Origin: Solanum dulcamara
Lineage: Eukaryota; Streptophyta; Magnoliopsida; Solanales; Solanaceae
Length of the DNA stretch: 64,000 bases
Direction of reading: 5' to 3'
NCBI RefSeq assembly: GCF_947179165.1
Contig: NC_077237.1
Coordinates: forward strand, 16,577,523 to 16,641,522
Shown: positions 49,633-61,976 of the stretch, piece after piece
Position numbering within the stretch: the first letter of the stretch is position 1
How the letters are laid out: the number at the start of each line of letters is the position of its first letter
Notes under the pieces: generated by a model
Told to the model about the DNA's origin: nothing
Databases searched by the model: none
Seen by the model: the letters and a program-made list of their open reading frames with translations, nothing else
Position numbers and translations under genes: made by a program

Positions 49633-50697
49633 TAATGTACTGTGGATTTATGACACTTGTAATGCTAAAACTTAGGATATTTATGAGTCTTTTGGCGCAT
49701 TTTAGTAGAAGTGATATGTTTTTGTCCTTGTTTTGTAGGAAAATCAATTTTTCATAACTAAGGATAGGATGCTAGGTGTGCAGTATATTTTGGCAATTTA
49801 TGAGCCATTCTATGAGCCGTGGTCTGGACCACCAAACGTAGATGGACTCGTACAAGAGAGATCAGATAATTTGAAATAATGTCTGAGTTTTATGAGGACA
49901 TATAACGAACTGTACAAAGTTCCATGAGCCGTAGAAGAGGGTTCGTGATTGCTGATCAGAGAGTTGATGAACCAGGGTATGAAGTTCATGAGTAGCTAGT
50001 ACAGGTCGTAAAGAGGTCCATGAGTTATAGGCTCTAGAGTTAGATAAGAATGTGGTAAATATGAAGAGTTCCATGAGTTTTAGACCACGAGTGCATATGA
50101 AGGGTAGTTTTCACGAGCCTTACACAAGGGCTAGTAGATAAGAATCAGAAAGTTTGAAAATTGATGGTTGAATACTATGATGGAATAGGATGGGCCATAG
50201 ACCATTTCATGGACTATAGATCTTGTCCGTGGAAAATGTCCTGAGATTGAAGATTCACCGCCATCCATGAGGAGACTCCATGACCCTTAAAAGGGACTAG
50301 GGTTCGTACTTTGGGGTCATAAAAACTGTCGATTTTCATTTTTTCCAGAATAGTTTGGATTAGGATTTATATGTCTATTAATACATTTTTAGGGTTTATT
50401 TATTATGGCATGTTCATTTTGGAGTTTGAGAATTATCAGTGAACTACTTTTGCTTTAATTATTGAATTCTTGGGATTTTAATTATACATTGATCTTTCAT
50501 TTTTTACTTTGCAATTCAATTCAAGATTTTAGATTTTGAACATTCATATTATAAGTTCATAATATTTTTTAATCGATGTATCATAAATCGTGATCAAACA
50601 ATTATCAGTAGCTACCACAACTAAGATTGTGGGAACCATGAGAAATTAACGATGTAGACCTAATAAATAGTAATTCTTGAATAGTGTGCATGCATGT
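49633..50697 (+). repeat. LTR fragment of a third family (unit 2)
   Basis: Copy of 27,828-28,888, starting TAATGTACTGTGG. It has the same CACGAG/CATGAG-type repeated words at 49,800-50,290. Confidence 0.55.
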
Positions 50698-52907
50698 TGT
50701 CATGATTCAAGCTAGGCCCTAGGCATGACACGATGGTTAGAATACTGAGGTAATCCAACCAAGCCTTATAAATAATAAAGCGGAAGATAAGTCTCAAACT
50801 AGCACCTCAAATAAGAGGAAAGCTCAAAGCAACATTTCTAAATAATCAGAGCTACAAACTCATGATAGTCTAAAATATGCCTCTATTAGTTTAGATGGGG
50901 CGTAGGACATTTTCCTAGCGCACCAACATAAGGAGTAAAAAATCATAATTGAACATGAAAGAAAGTCATAAATGTCACATCCTCAAAACATTAGGACTCA
51001 CCAACTCGGGAATAGTACTTAAGATCTAGCCATGAGTGGGAGGGTGAGCGTGATGATCGTCGGACCCTATATTATGATATAATATCGACAAAAGATATGT
51101 TAGTACATAAAATATACTACACATGTGATAAATATGCATGATGTAGACATGATAGTATGATGATCATAAAACATGCGATGCAAGACAAACAATCATTTAA
51201 AAGCATGAGATTTGAAATCATAAGTCAAAACATGTGGTCAGTGCATCATTTGAAATCATAAGGGCTCATAAGAAAACATAGTTCGCTTGTGGGATATAAC
51301 CTTTAACCGACATATAAGACCATACAAGCTATAACATGAAATCAGGTGTTACTCCTACACCAAAAAGAGAGAGACTACTTGTCAAGGTAGGCTCCGCGAG
51401 AACATCTTAAACTTGAGTTTCGTGGACCCATTAGGTAGGTCATTAAGGAAAATCTATGAGGGCACGTAGTTTGGGACTAGAGGTTTCTACTAGAGTTCTC
51501 TTGGGCCGCTCCTTGAGTTTCTGGAATAAACCCCACTTCAAATTTCCTCTCGGTGCTTAGTGAATATCCCAACGGAAGTCATAAATCATAGTCAATAACA
51601 TCATTAGGAAAGACAATAATAAATATCAATCCACATCATAAATAGTCATAAGAATAGCTCTTTAACGTGATGATTCATAGAAGAATGCGAAGACCTTTCA
51701 TCTTTATGAATCTGTGAGTAGGTGAAAAAAAAATTCACCTTTAACATGAGTGTGTGTGAAATCCTTTCACAACCATAGATACTTACTTGAAACATCATTG
51801 ACAATATCATTCTTTTCTTTCATCAGTCATTCAAAAGTCCTTGATAATCATCCATAAATCATTCATAAAATCTATGATCAACTTTCATAATTTTATAATT
51901 GAAAATAACATAATGCATGGGTCCATGAAAACTCAATTGAAAACATGCAATTAGACTTGAATATATCATTGACATTGAAATAAATTATAATTAAATTGAC
52001 CCAACGTAATTTGATCAAAATCATAAAATCATTGAGTTGAAATTGATTGAAAAAGAGAGAAACATTTGGACTCCATGGATGGAAAGGATCCGTGGATTAA
52101 TTTCCTACATTCCTTGATAAAGATCAAGCTAAAAACTTGAAAAAGAAGACTTGAATCTTGGATCCCTAGCATGACTTGAAGATTGATCCTTGGGAGAGTA
52201 TTTTAGAGAGATAATTTGGTGTTGAGTGATTGGAGAAGGAATGGGGGAAATTTGAAGGGTTTAAGTAGTTATAGGTCTTAAAAATACGCTTAAAACAACA
52301 TAACTTAGGGATTAAATAAATTGGAATTGACAAAATTACACTCATTTAAATTGACGGATCCATATTGGCGAGATTGATCAAGCTCACCAATCCAATCAGT
52401 GAGTCGTCGATCTCGTGGCTTTACACGCCAACTCTTCCCCAAAATCTGATCAGGATCCTCTGACAACTTTGGCGAGATAGAGCTGGCTCGCTGACCCATT
52501 TGGTTAGTTACGTTTCCTTCCTCACCTCGCCAACTTTCTTTCTTTTTCCTACCAACTTTACTGATTAATTAGGCGAGGTAGCTAAGCCTGCCGACCCTGT
52601 TCGGTGAGCTTATCTTTCTTCACCAATTCTCTTTATACTCTAAGCAAAAAATTTTTAACATTTTGGCGAGGGTACCGAACTCGCAAAGTCCGTTTGGCAA
52701 GTCACCAAACCCAACTCTTACTCGCCAAACTTTTCTTCTTTGGATCATATTTTTTAGGAACTTTGGGCGAGCTTAATGGCCCTTTTGTGAGTCGCCAAGG
52801 ATATTTAGCGAGTCGTTAATTATATTTGGCGAGCCTCAGCTTAATATTTCCTCAAAATTCCTATTTCAAACTCTACATTTTGACTTTTCAACTTTCAGGG
52901 CCTCACA
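50698..52907 (-). repeat. minus-strand gypsy M1, 3' LTR (unit 2)
   Basis: TGTCATGATTCAAGC on the left to GGGCCTCACA on the right. The adjacent ATATCTCCCCCTT is the complement of the polypurine tract AAGGGGGAGATAT. 2,210 bp. GGCGAG/CTCGCC words at 52,365-52,840. Confidence 0.82.
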
Positions 52908-54194
52908 ATATCTCCCCCTTGAGGAAATTCATCCTCAAATGAGACTCAACTACTATGAAATAAGTAGGAGAAGAGACATAGAAGCCCAATATGAATGAAA
53001 TAACATAGTAAAATATATAAAACATGGAATATTCAATCCCAAGCTAAAACATGACTTAAAATCAATTTCATGAACATGCATATGAGAGCATAGAAAATCT
53101 TGAACTAAGGAATTCGTGAGGAACTTAATATCTCAACTTGGAATAGAAGGAAAAAGACAATGATATCATGACATCATATCGGCTTCGGACTCCCATGTAG
53201 AACCTTCAATCTCTTGGTTTCTCCACAATACTTGAGCAGATGCAACTTCCTTATTTCTTAACCGTCAAACTTACCGATCTAGAATCTCAACCGAGACTTC
53301 CTCATTGGATAAACTCTTATTTACTCCAACTTTCTCTAACGGCACAATAGAGTTAGAGTCACCAACACATTTCTCTAACAATTAAACATGAAACACCGGA
53401 TGCACCGATGCCAACTCCGAAGGCAACTCCAATTCATATGCCACCTTGCCATAACACCTCAAAATTTGATATGGGCCTACATACCAAGGACTAAGCTTCC
53501 CCTTTTTACCAAATCGCATCACATCCTTCATAGGTGAAATCTTCAAGTGAACCCAACCATTACCTTCAAATTCAAGTTCCATTCTTCTTTCATCTGAGGA
53601 GGACTTTTGTCGGCTTTGTGTAGTCTTTTACCTTTCTCTAATGAGTCTAACCTTATCCATAGTCTCATGCTCCAACTTGGGACCTATTAATGCAACTTCA
53701 CCAATTTCAAACCAACCAATAGGAGACCTAAACCTTCTTCCAAATAAATCTTCAAATAGAGCCATTTGAATACTCGAATGGTAACTATTGTCTTATGCAA
53801 ACTTGATCAATGGAAAGTGATCATACCAATTAACCTTAAAGTTAATGACACAATCTCTCAACATACCTTTCAAGGTTTGAATCGTACATTCGTCTTGACC
53901 ATTGGTTTGTGGATGAAAAGTTATGCTCATCTTAACTTGGGTACAAAAACATATTCAGAAAGATCTCTAAAACTGATACGTAAATTGAGTACCTCAATCC
54001 GAAATTATAGATAACAGAACACCATGAAGCCTAATAAACTCAAGAGTGCAAAGCCTAGCATAATCCTTGACCCAATAGGAAGTCTTAATGGAAAGAAAAT
54101 GAGTCCACTTGTCATTTAATTAATAACAACCCAAATGGAAACATGTTGCCCATTTGGGTACGAGGAAAAACTGTGATGAAGTCCATATTCAAGT
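52908..54194 (-). pseudogene. M1 integrase remnant (unit 2)
   Basis: The frame at 53,382-53,582 (minus) encodes the integrase C-terminal domain: WVHLKISPMKDVMRFGKKGK, then LSPWYVGPYQIL and ASVHPVFHV. The core region up to 54,194 is broken by stops and shifts. The same LTR insertion point as in unit 1 ends it. Integrase would insert element cDNA; this copy is dead. Confidence 0.88.
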
Positions 54195-54924
54195 TTTCAT
54201 AACCCAAACTATGCCCTAGGTGTGACACGTCGATTAGAATTTTAAAGGACTCTAATCAAGCTTCTTAGAATATCATTCATGAGCATACATAAGGTAATTA
54301 AAGCAGTAAGACTTAAACATAGAAGCAGAAATAAGTCTCAACATGAAAAGAAAAAACAACATAGACTCCAAGACATCCAACATGCCGCTACTATTCTAGA
54401 ATAGGGCATAAGACAAGCTCATAGCTCACCCCATATATGTAAGAAAATTCATAAGAACATGAGAAAAAATAGACCATCATGTCCTCAAAACATGAGGACT
54501 CACCAATAATAGAAGTAACAAGCTCAACTGTACTCATGAATAGGAGGTGCATGATGATCGTCCGACCTTATATTATAATACAATGTACGCAAAAAGTTTG
54601 CATTAGTAAATGGAATACACTAAGTGAGAAGAATGCATGAACAATAAAAATAGGACATAATCAATATGAACATGGAATGAATGACCAATATTATAAAACG
54701 TGAGTAAAACCTTAAAAACATTTAAAGATCATAAACATGTGGTCAATGCATCATAAAATATTATCATAAATCTTGTAGGACATAACATAAACATATGTGG
54801 GATATTGACCTTAACCGACATGTAAGACCATGTGAGCTATAACATAGAATCCGATGTAACTCCCACACCACAAAGAGAGAGGCTACTTGCCAAGGTAAAT
54901 TTCATATCATAAGTATAACATAAT

Positions 54925-55051
54925 GCTCGACAAAATGGAAAGTATCATAGTACGTCGTCCTGAATAAACTGTCGGGAGCTCATATAGGAGTTGGTTTGAC
55001 TGCCCTAAATATGGAGGAATTAGGCTTCGTTTCTATGACTGTCTTCCCAGG
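54925..55051. other. 127-bp foreign insert 1 in unit 2
   Basis: Unit 1 reads AACATAAT then TATGAGC near 33,130. Unit 2 has 127 extra bases between the same words, with no target duplication or inverted ends. The origin is not recognised. Confidence 0.65.
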
Positions 55052-55239
55052 ATGAGCTACATGTGGATCCACTAGCTAAGCCATAAGGGCAAAACCTTCG
55101 GTGGCACGTAGTTTAGAAACTAATGGTTGCTACTAGGGTTTTCTCGACGAAGTTTGCTCGGTTCTAAGTTAATACCAATGAGATACATAAACATAGTTAT
55201 TAGGAAAGGTAAAAAAATCAATCCAATATCATGAAAATA

Positions 55240-55740
55240 CAGCATTTGTGTCACCAGAAATCCTTTTTTGTTTATTGGGAGACTGAATGAAAAAGACTTT
55301 GTCAAGCAGGCATGATTGTCACGTCGATCGACAGTTGGGAAATACTATCCTTGACCAGGTGTGGTATCCCTAAAATTATACCTGCAGTATTACAAAAACT
55401 TGTAAGGGCACGATCTAATAGAGGTGATAAATTGGTTAGATTGTACCTATCATGGTTTGGTTCACAGACAGCTTCTAAAAGAAGAGAAAAGAGAAAAGGG
55501 GCAAAGGAGGCAAAACTAGAGAAGGACCTAAGATTGATTAGGCCTTTTACTAATGCCCCCCAGTCCATCCCTTCACCCAGATAATGACCACTTAATCACC
55601 TCTGGAAGCGAACAGACAGAGATGGCAGAGTCTGGCCAGGACATCTGGCAGAATGCTTGGCCTCCTACGCTGGAAGTGAGACTCGAAGGGTGACCTTATG
55701 GCGGTTAGCTTCTAGAACTAAATAATAGGCATTAGGCAAC
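55240..55740 (+). other. about 500-bp foreign insert 2, possible mitovirus-like or organelle-derived fragment
   Basis: Absent from unit 1 (about 33,325). There are no TIRs, LTR ends or target duplication. It contains a 90-codon frame (55,312-55,584) that is unlike the surrounding repeats, with GIPKIIPAVLQ and GDKLVRLYLSWF. The latter two resemble, from memory, the N-terminal part of plant mitovirus-type RNA polymerases, which occur as old copies in plant mitochondrial and nuclear DNA. The tail is basic (KRREKRKGAKEAK). This fits a filler fragment of mitochondrial origin, but the match is short and unverified. It is not a complete gene. Confidence 0.35.
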
Positions 55741-57049
55741 ATAAGAGTATCTCCTTGAAAACCATGATCATAACTTCAACTTGGGGATACTTACCTTTCT
55801 AAGCATCTAAATCATCATAACTTGCATATTGTAATAAAATCTTTAACAATTCATGGTTTTTATACTAAAAAACATAGTTGAATCATAAAACATAACTTTC
55901 ATAAATCGTAGATGAGAAATTATAAACTTCATGATTATAAATCCATAAATCATACTTGAAATTGATAACACAATACATGGGTCTTTGAAAAATACCTTTA
56001 AAACATGTAGTTAAATTGAAATCATGCATGAATAGACTATTATCAATGAATAAGAATATAATTGAGTTGACCCATATGCAATTTGACCAAAACTTAAGAT
56101 TTGAGAGCATTGGAATTGAAATTAACATAGAATTAGGGAGAAAACCTTGGGACTCCATGGATTGAAGGGATCCATGGATGCATTCCCACATTCCTGGACT
56201 TAGAAAGCTTGAATTAAATTCCTCTAATGGAAGCTTGAAGGTTTTGACCTAGTCCTTGCCTTGGAGAAAAAATAGAGAGATTTAAGAGGTTTGATCTTGT
56301 GATTTGGAAGAATGATGGTTTAGGAGTGCTAGGAATTAGTTATATGCCAGAAATAAATTGTCACGACCCAACTCCTTAGGCCGTGACTGGTGCCCGAGTT
56401 GGAAACCCATACGTACCCTTAGCCCCACTTAACGTGTTAGCAGAATAGACAAAAGTAGAAGTCAAAAAGGGTTCGTTAGAGAGCGCATGAGAACAAATAT
56501 AGCACAAGAAGGTCGTTAAGGCCATCACGGAACACAAAGCCCAAAACATATATACATAACCTACATCACAAGTCTACAGACCTCTACAGAATGATAGCCT
56601 AGTCATATGACGGGACAGGGCCCCGTCATACCCTTAACCAACATGTACAAATGTACAACAGAAAAGCTAGTATCAAAATAGGGCTCCGGACAAAGAAGCA
56701 CTGCCAACCAACAAGGTGGATGTCTTAGGCGAGCGGATCAGCAAACCGAGCGTCTGTACCTGCGGGCATGTAATACAGCCCCCCCCCCCCGAAGAAAGGA
56801 GTCAGTATGGACAATGTACCAAGTATGTAAAGCATGGACTGTAATAAGTAAAGCCATTACCAGAACAGAAGGTGCAAAAATGAGTAAAATATCCAAAATA
56901 CCAAAATGCTTTTCATAACCACAGACAATGTATGCAGAAAACATATGCCATATCCAGCCCCATTATGGGACTCGGTGAACAAATCGTGGTCGCCGCCCCG
57001 TCACTGGTGCCACAGCACATCATAACTCCAGTGTAGAAAATATCTCCGT

Positions 57050-57105
57050 AACAGATCATATCATATCATATGGTCATATCAGATCATATCATATCATATA
57101 TGTAC
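57050..57105. repeat. ATCAT/CATAT-type simple repeat
   Basis: Repeated ATCATATC pentamer-like words in the outer solo LTR. Confidence 0.8.
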
Positions 57106-57184
57106 ATGGCACATCATAACTCCACAAATCCCATGTACAGGTCGTACCTGCCCCCTAAGGTTGGGGCACGACGAATAATGCAGA

Positions 57185-59510
57185 TGTCACGACCCAAGCC
57201 TAGGGCCTAGGCGTGACGTGGCGAATGAGGAACCCGAAAGTATCTCAAACAAGCCTCTTAGCATTCTTTTAGCCTTTTATAGGTAATGATGATAAATAAA
57301 CAAGCGGAAATCATAATAGTAAATCTTCAACTTATATATGTCCAATCATACCTCTAACTATTAGATTTAACAGGGCTAAGACAAGTCCCTAGCTCACCCT
57401 CAATCATAATAGAAGAAATGTCATAGTAAAATATCTTAACATATCATAAGCTAGAAAGATAAAAGAGTATTGTTTCCGGAACATAGGAACTCACCAAAAG
57501 TAGTCTTCAACGAAATCTCAACTAGTCACGTGGAGGAGAATGAGGAGGAGCACTAGTCCCTACATGGTGATATCATGCAGGCAAAAGAGTATGCGTTAGT
57601 ACTTTGAATGTACTAAGTATGTAAGGATGAATGAACATTGAGGAAACATTATAACATTTATTTAATATGGAACATAATGTAATGCATGCATAATAAATCA
57701 TATAGATATCCTTTAAAATATTCATTTTGTGGAAAAATAACCATAACCGATATTTAAGACCATGCGAGCTATTACATGGAATCCAACATAACCCCCTATG
57801 TTGGCCGGAGAGACTACTTGCCAGGTAGAACTCCGTCAACTTCATTCATTTCTTTAACTTTAGCTTTAAGGGCTATTAATGGATCCATTAGCCTAAACCT
57901 ACAAGGGCTCCTATGTTGGCACATAATTAATGAGACAAGGGGTTGCTACTAGAATTCTCTTACCATATCCCACCTCAATGCCTCATTTAGTGCTGAGTCA
58001 ATCCCACGGAATAGTTTAATACTTCAAAATATTCATAGCATATAACTTGAGAATTCAAACATCATATTCGATAGAATAGCTTATTAAAACATTTGAAAAT
58101 TCAAATATGCAAGAATTATCTTTATTGCATAAAGAATCCATCATTCATATCATTTTATCATTTTTTCATTTCATAAGACTCCCTTTTGATCATAGATATT
58201 GCTTTTATAAACATTTATTTGGAGTTAAAGCTTTCAAGTCAAATTTTATTAAAAACATAGTAAGACTAGGTGGGTTCAAATCACTTCAAGTTGCAAATAT
58301 GTATGTAAATAAATATACATAAATACTTTAAAATTCATTAATTAAAAATCACGTTTTAAACAACCCACCATGAATTTCAAGAACCTTTAAATAAATAAAT
58401 AGAGGAATTACTTGCAAACCATCAATTCATACATATGAAATTATATTACATCAAAATAGATCAATAATCATTAATTTAACCACAATTCATACTATTAAGT
58501 AAAAATAAGAATTACCATAAGAAAATATTACTTGAAATCAAGAGACTTAATTGAAAGAGTTTTTGGACTACATGGGTGGAAGAACCCATGGATAAACACC
58601 CACATAACTTAGAGTAAAGCTTAAAGAAAATAAACATAATTTATCATATAATTAAAATACTTTAGGCATGAGAGTGGAAGGAATACTCTCATTGAAGCCT
58701 TACATACCTGGAATCCGAAGCTTTAGTCGGAACCGAAAGACTTAATGAACACTCTTGAGTCCTAGCTTTTCTCCTCGCCGAAATATTTTGTGTACTACCC
58801 GGAGTATATGAATCACCAAAATAGTATTTCTTCACTACTAAGAACTAAAACTATATTTGAGAATGTGTAAACAAGTGTATAGAGAGAAGATTTTCTTGAG
58901 AAAGCTTAATGAATAAAATGAGAAAATAAGGTGGGTATTTATAGGTGGGAAAGAGGGACCTAACAATAAATAAAATAATTATAAAGAAAAATCTAAAAAT
59001 TTAATGGAAAATTATGATGTCATGGATGATGTTAATTGGAGGACAATTTATGTCATGAGTGATGTCAAATGTATCTAGATTTTTCCATGGTAGGTGAAAT
59101 GAGTTATCTTTGACAGAATACTCCTTTTCGGAGCTGCTTTTGAACAAGATAAATTCATTATTAGGATTTAGTGTCTCATAAAAATTGTAGATATAGAAGT
59201 ATAGTTTCATATCGTTCAAGAATCAACCAATTTGGAGCATCCTACAGTGAGATATGAATTTTCTTCTACAAACACTCCATTTTGTCACAGCACACTGTCT
59301 TACAATAATTAATTTATTTGACCTACTTAACCTCTGAAACTTAAATTATGGTCTAACAAAAGTTGTAGATAATGATCTTGTGGTTACTCAGAAATTTGAA
59401 TCACCCAATTTGGGCAATACTATAAAAAGTTATGCCCAAAATACAGAGGCTGTATCATTTTTAGGCGAGAATTGAAACATCGTATACAACGTTTTTTAGG
59501 AGATGTTACA
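57185..59510 (-). mobile_element. inner solo LTR nested in the outer one
   Basis: TGTCACGACCCAAGCC to TTAGGAGATGTTACA, 2,326 bp, with a perfect target duplication GCAGA (57,180-57,184 and 59,511-59,515). Its left end matches the M1 LTR (CCTAGGCGTGA, CCTCTTAGCATTC), so it is probably a younger relative of M1. No coding region. Confidence 0.94.
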
Positions 59511-61204
59511 GCAGAGAAGTACGCATGATAACAAATCCTGACCCGGGCTCAGTGAAAGAAGCATTAAGGCATCTACGAGTGGAGTAGTGAGAAACTAAAT
59601 GCAATATAAAATATAAAATATTTCTAGAGACTCGGGAGCATAACTCCGATGACAAGTCATATAAGAGAAATTGAGTGATAATCATGTGCATGTCTTTCAG
59701 ATGTCACAATGGTCTATGTCAAAATAGTATTTCTGAAATCATTTCCATATTTCAAAATATATTATGGGGCTCAGTGAAATAATTAAAATAATAGTCGTTT
59801 AATATTTGGAAGCGTAGCAAAAATTTTCCTTTGAATTCTACTCAACATAAGTCAAATGGAATAATTAAAATAAGCTATCGTTCAAAATGAAGATAAGAGT
59901 CATATCAAGTACCTTTTGAAAGCCGCTATGGATTATATCAAAATAGAACTTCTGGAATCATATACTCGTATCCAAGCGTAATAAAATATCTTTTGGAAAT
60001 CAAGAAATTGGCCATCCTAGTGGCTCTAGGTACAGGAACTTCCTTGGAATCATATAAAAGTCATATATTTGTTTTTTAAAAACCATGCCAAAAGAAAGAT
60101 TAGCTTTACATACTTATGCCAAATCATGGCAAGAGAAAGAATAAGCTTTACATACCTGTGCCAAAAATATGCCAAACGAAGGAAACATTAGCTTTACATA
60201 CCTCTTACGAATAACTCTTAATACGTTCGTCTCGTCGTCTCTTGAACCTATTTAACATGAAAGTAATTCTAAGGTTAGTGACCTTCGACTTCCCAGTTTG
60301 TAATTCTACCACCCCTTACCTATAGGAACCAATCCCTTATCCATTTCCTTAGACTAGTTCATTACTAGTTCCTTAGTTAGTTAAGGAGTTAACGGAAATT
60401 GGGCAGCACCTCCCCTATAACATGCCCTATCCGAACTTCCAATTACATCCCTAATTACCACAGCCAACCAACACCAACAACCTGCAACACATATATAAGT
60501 AATTCACTTCAACATTACAAGATACAAACTCCAAACAACTCATTCAAAACTACGATACCAAAATCGGTGTTTAGTCTCTATTTTGTAAAACCTTTAACCC
60601 TACGAAACGGAGAGTCGTGTGGCTGCAACCAAAAGCATATACACCCCTTTTAGAACACTTTCCATCCCTACAACACACAATCAAACCACCTGCAAGTGCA
60701 GCACAACAACCACAACACACTACTCAACTTCGATTTAACTATAACGACCTTAGTTTAGTTTGTCTCTAACGCCAAGCATCCTTGTGCAATTTTTATACTT
60801 CCAGCCACATATAAGACGTGTAATACATTACATAACCACACCATAAACTCCAAATTAAAATAAAAACCCTTACCTTACCCAAAATTGGCCAAAGCTTGCC
60901 AAAACTTGCCTCGAAAGCTTTCTAACGCGACTAAAAAGTAGTGGCCTGCTCATTACCCTTCCTTGCTTTCTTTGCTCAAACCCGTAGCTCCCCTTTATTA
61001 GCTCTTCGGGTTTTATTTCAACTCTCTCTTATTTTCTAAGTGGTAAAAGACTTAATATGATGACTTAGTCATCAAATAACATACATATATTTTCCCTTAG
61101 GAGGTGACACTTGTCATCCCCTAAAGGTGACACGTGTCAAGCTTTCATTGGGCCACCTCAACCATGCAACCTCTCCAAGGTTTCCACGTATCATGTGGGA
61201 CCCA

Positions 61205-61292
61205 TCCCAAGTAGGTGTGTCACCTACTTGGTCCAAGTAGGTGCATCACCTGCTTACTTCCAAGTAGGTGCATCACCTACTTACTTTTGAGT
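61205..61292. repeat. three tandem palindromic words in the outer solo LTR
   Basis: CAAGTAGGTGTGTCACCTAC, CAAGTAGGTGCATCACCTGC and CAAGTAGGTGCATCACCTAC follow each other at about 26-bp spacing. Each is a dyad of AAGTAGGTG and CACCTACTT around a short centre. Confidence 0.85.
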
Positions 61293-61669
61293 ATGTGCTA
61301 TGCCTCCTTTCGCTTCTTCCGTGGGTTCGCAACCTCGTCTCACTTTAAGAACCTATGAAATCCTTGCTATGCAAACTCGACATGCACTCCAGTAGCTTAA
61401 GTATGTAAGACACCCAAGTTGGTGGCTTACGCAAGTAAGTTGAGTCCTACGATACATTACTTGGCCTCCAACTCCTTTCGACTTCTCATAACCCTATTTC
61501 CAACCTTCCCTACTATGGGGTATCACATTCTCCCCTTCTTAGATTTTTTTGATACGTTATAGATTATCCGACTCACATGACGACTTCTAAGAAACTTATG
61601 AGCCTTCCCAAAAACTTAAGAAGCTTAAGAAGCGTTCTAAGGTACCAAAGTATAGGGTGTAACATAAAT

Positions 61670-61976
61670 CCCCAAAAATGTCTAGATACATTATAATAAT
61701 AATAGGAAAATACAAAAACAACCCTTAACTTAACTGCACGATGTCACCTAGACGGAGGGACACCATGACCTATGAAGCTCACCACGGGTCATGGTGATGG
61801 AGGTGAGTCTGAGTTGGGAGAGTGTTGTCACCACGGTGGGAACCATGGTCCTTCAAAGGCACCATGGACCATGGTACCTATTATGGTCCTCAAAGGAACT
61901 TAGGGTCCTGGGGGTTTACAATCACTGTTGGCTTCACAGTTCGTGGTGAGTACCATAAGCCATGGAGCCCTCTGTG
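61670..61976 (-). repeat. remaining right part of the second minus LTR (unit 2)
   Basis: Resumes after the outer solo LTR with CCCCAAAAATGTCTAGATAC, matching 33,930 onward. It carries CCATGG words at 61,840-61,965. Confidence 0.75.

Larger units (their letters stand above)
54195..56358 (-). repeat. second minus-strand gypsy LTR (unit 2), split by two inserts
   Basis: Starts as TTTCATAACCCAAAC, the counterpart of 32,397. It follows unit 1 except for foreign segments at 54,925-55,051 and 55,240-55,740. It continues after the 56,359-61,664 insertion to about 61,976. An open frame at 55,883-56,191 is a chance frame in the LTR. Confidence 0.7.
56359..61664 (-). mobile_element. solo LTR of a gypsy element (outer), interrupted by an inner solo LTR
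   Basis: TGTCACGACCCAACTCC on the left and GTATAGGGTGTAACA on the right, flanked by a perfect 5-bp target duplication TAAAT (56,354-56,358 and 61,665-61,669). On the minus strand it runs TGTTACACCC... to ...GGGTCGTGACA. Without the inner insertion it is about 2.98 kb. No internal genes are present, so it is a solo LTR. The site is empty in unit 1 (near 33,925). Confidence 0.92.
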
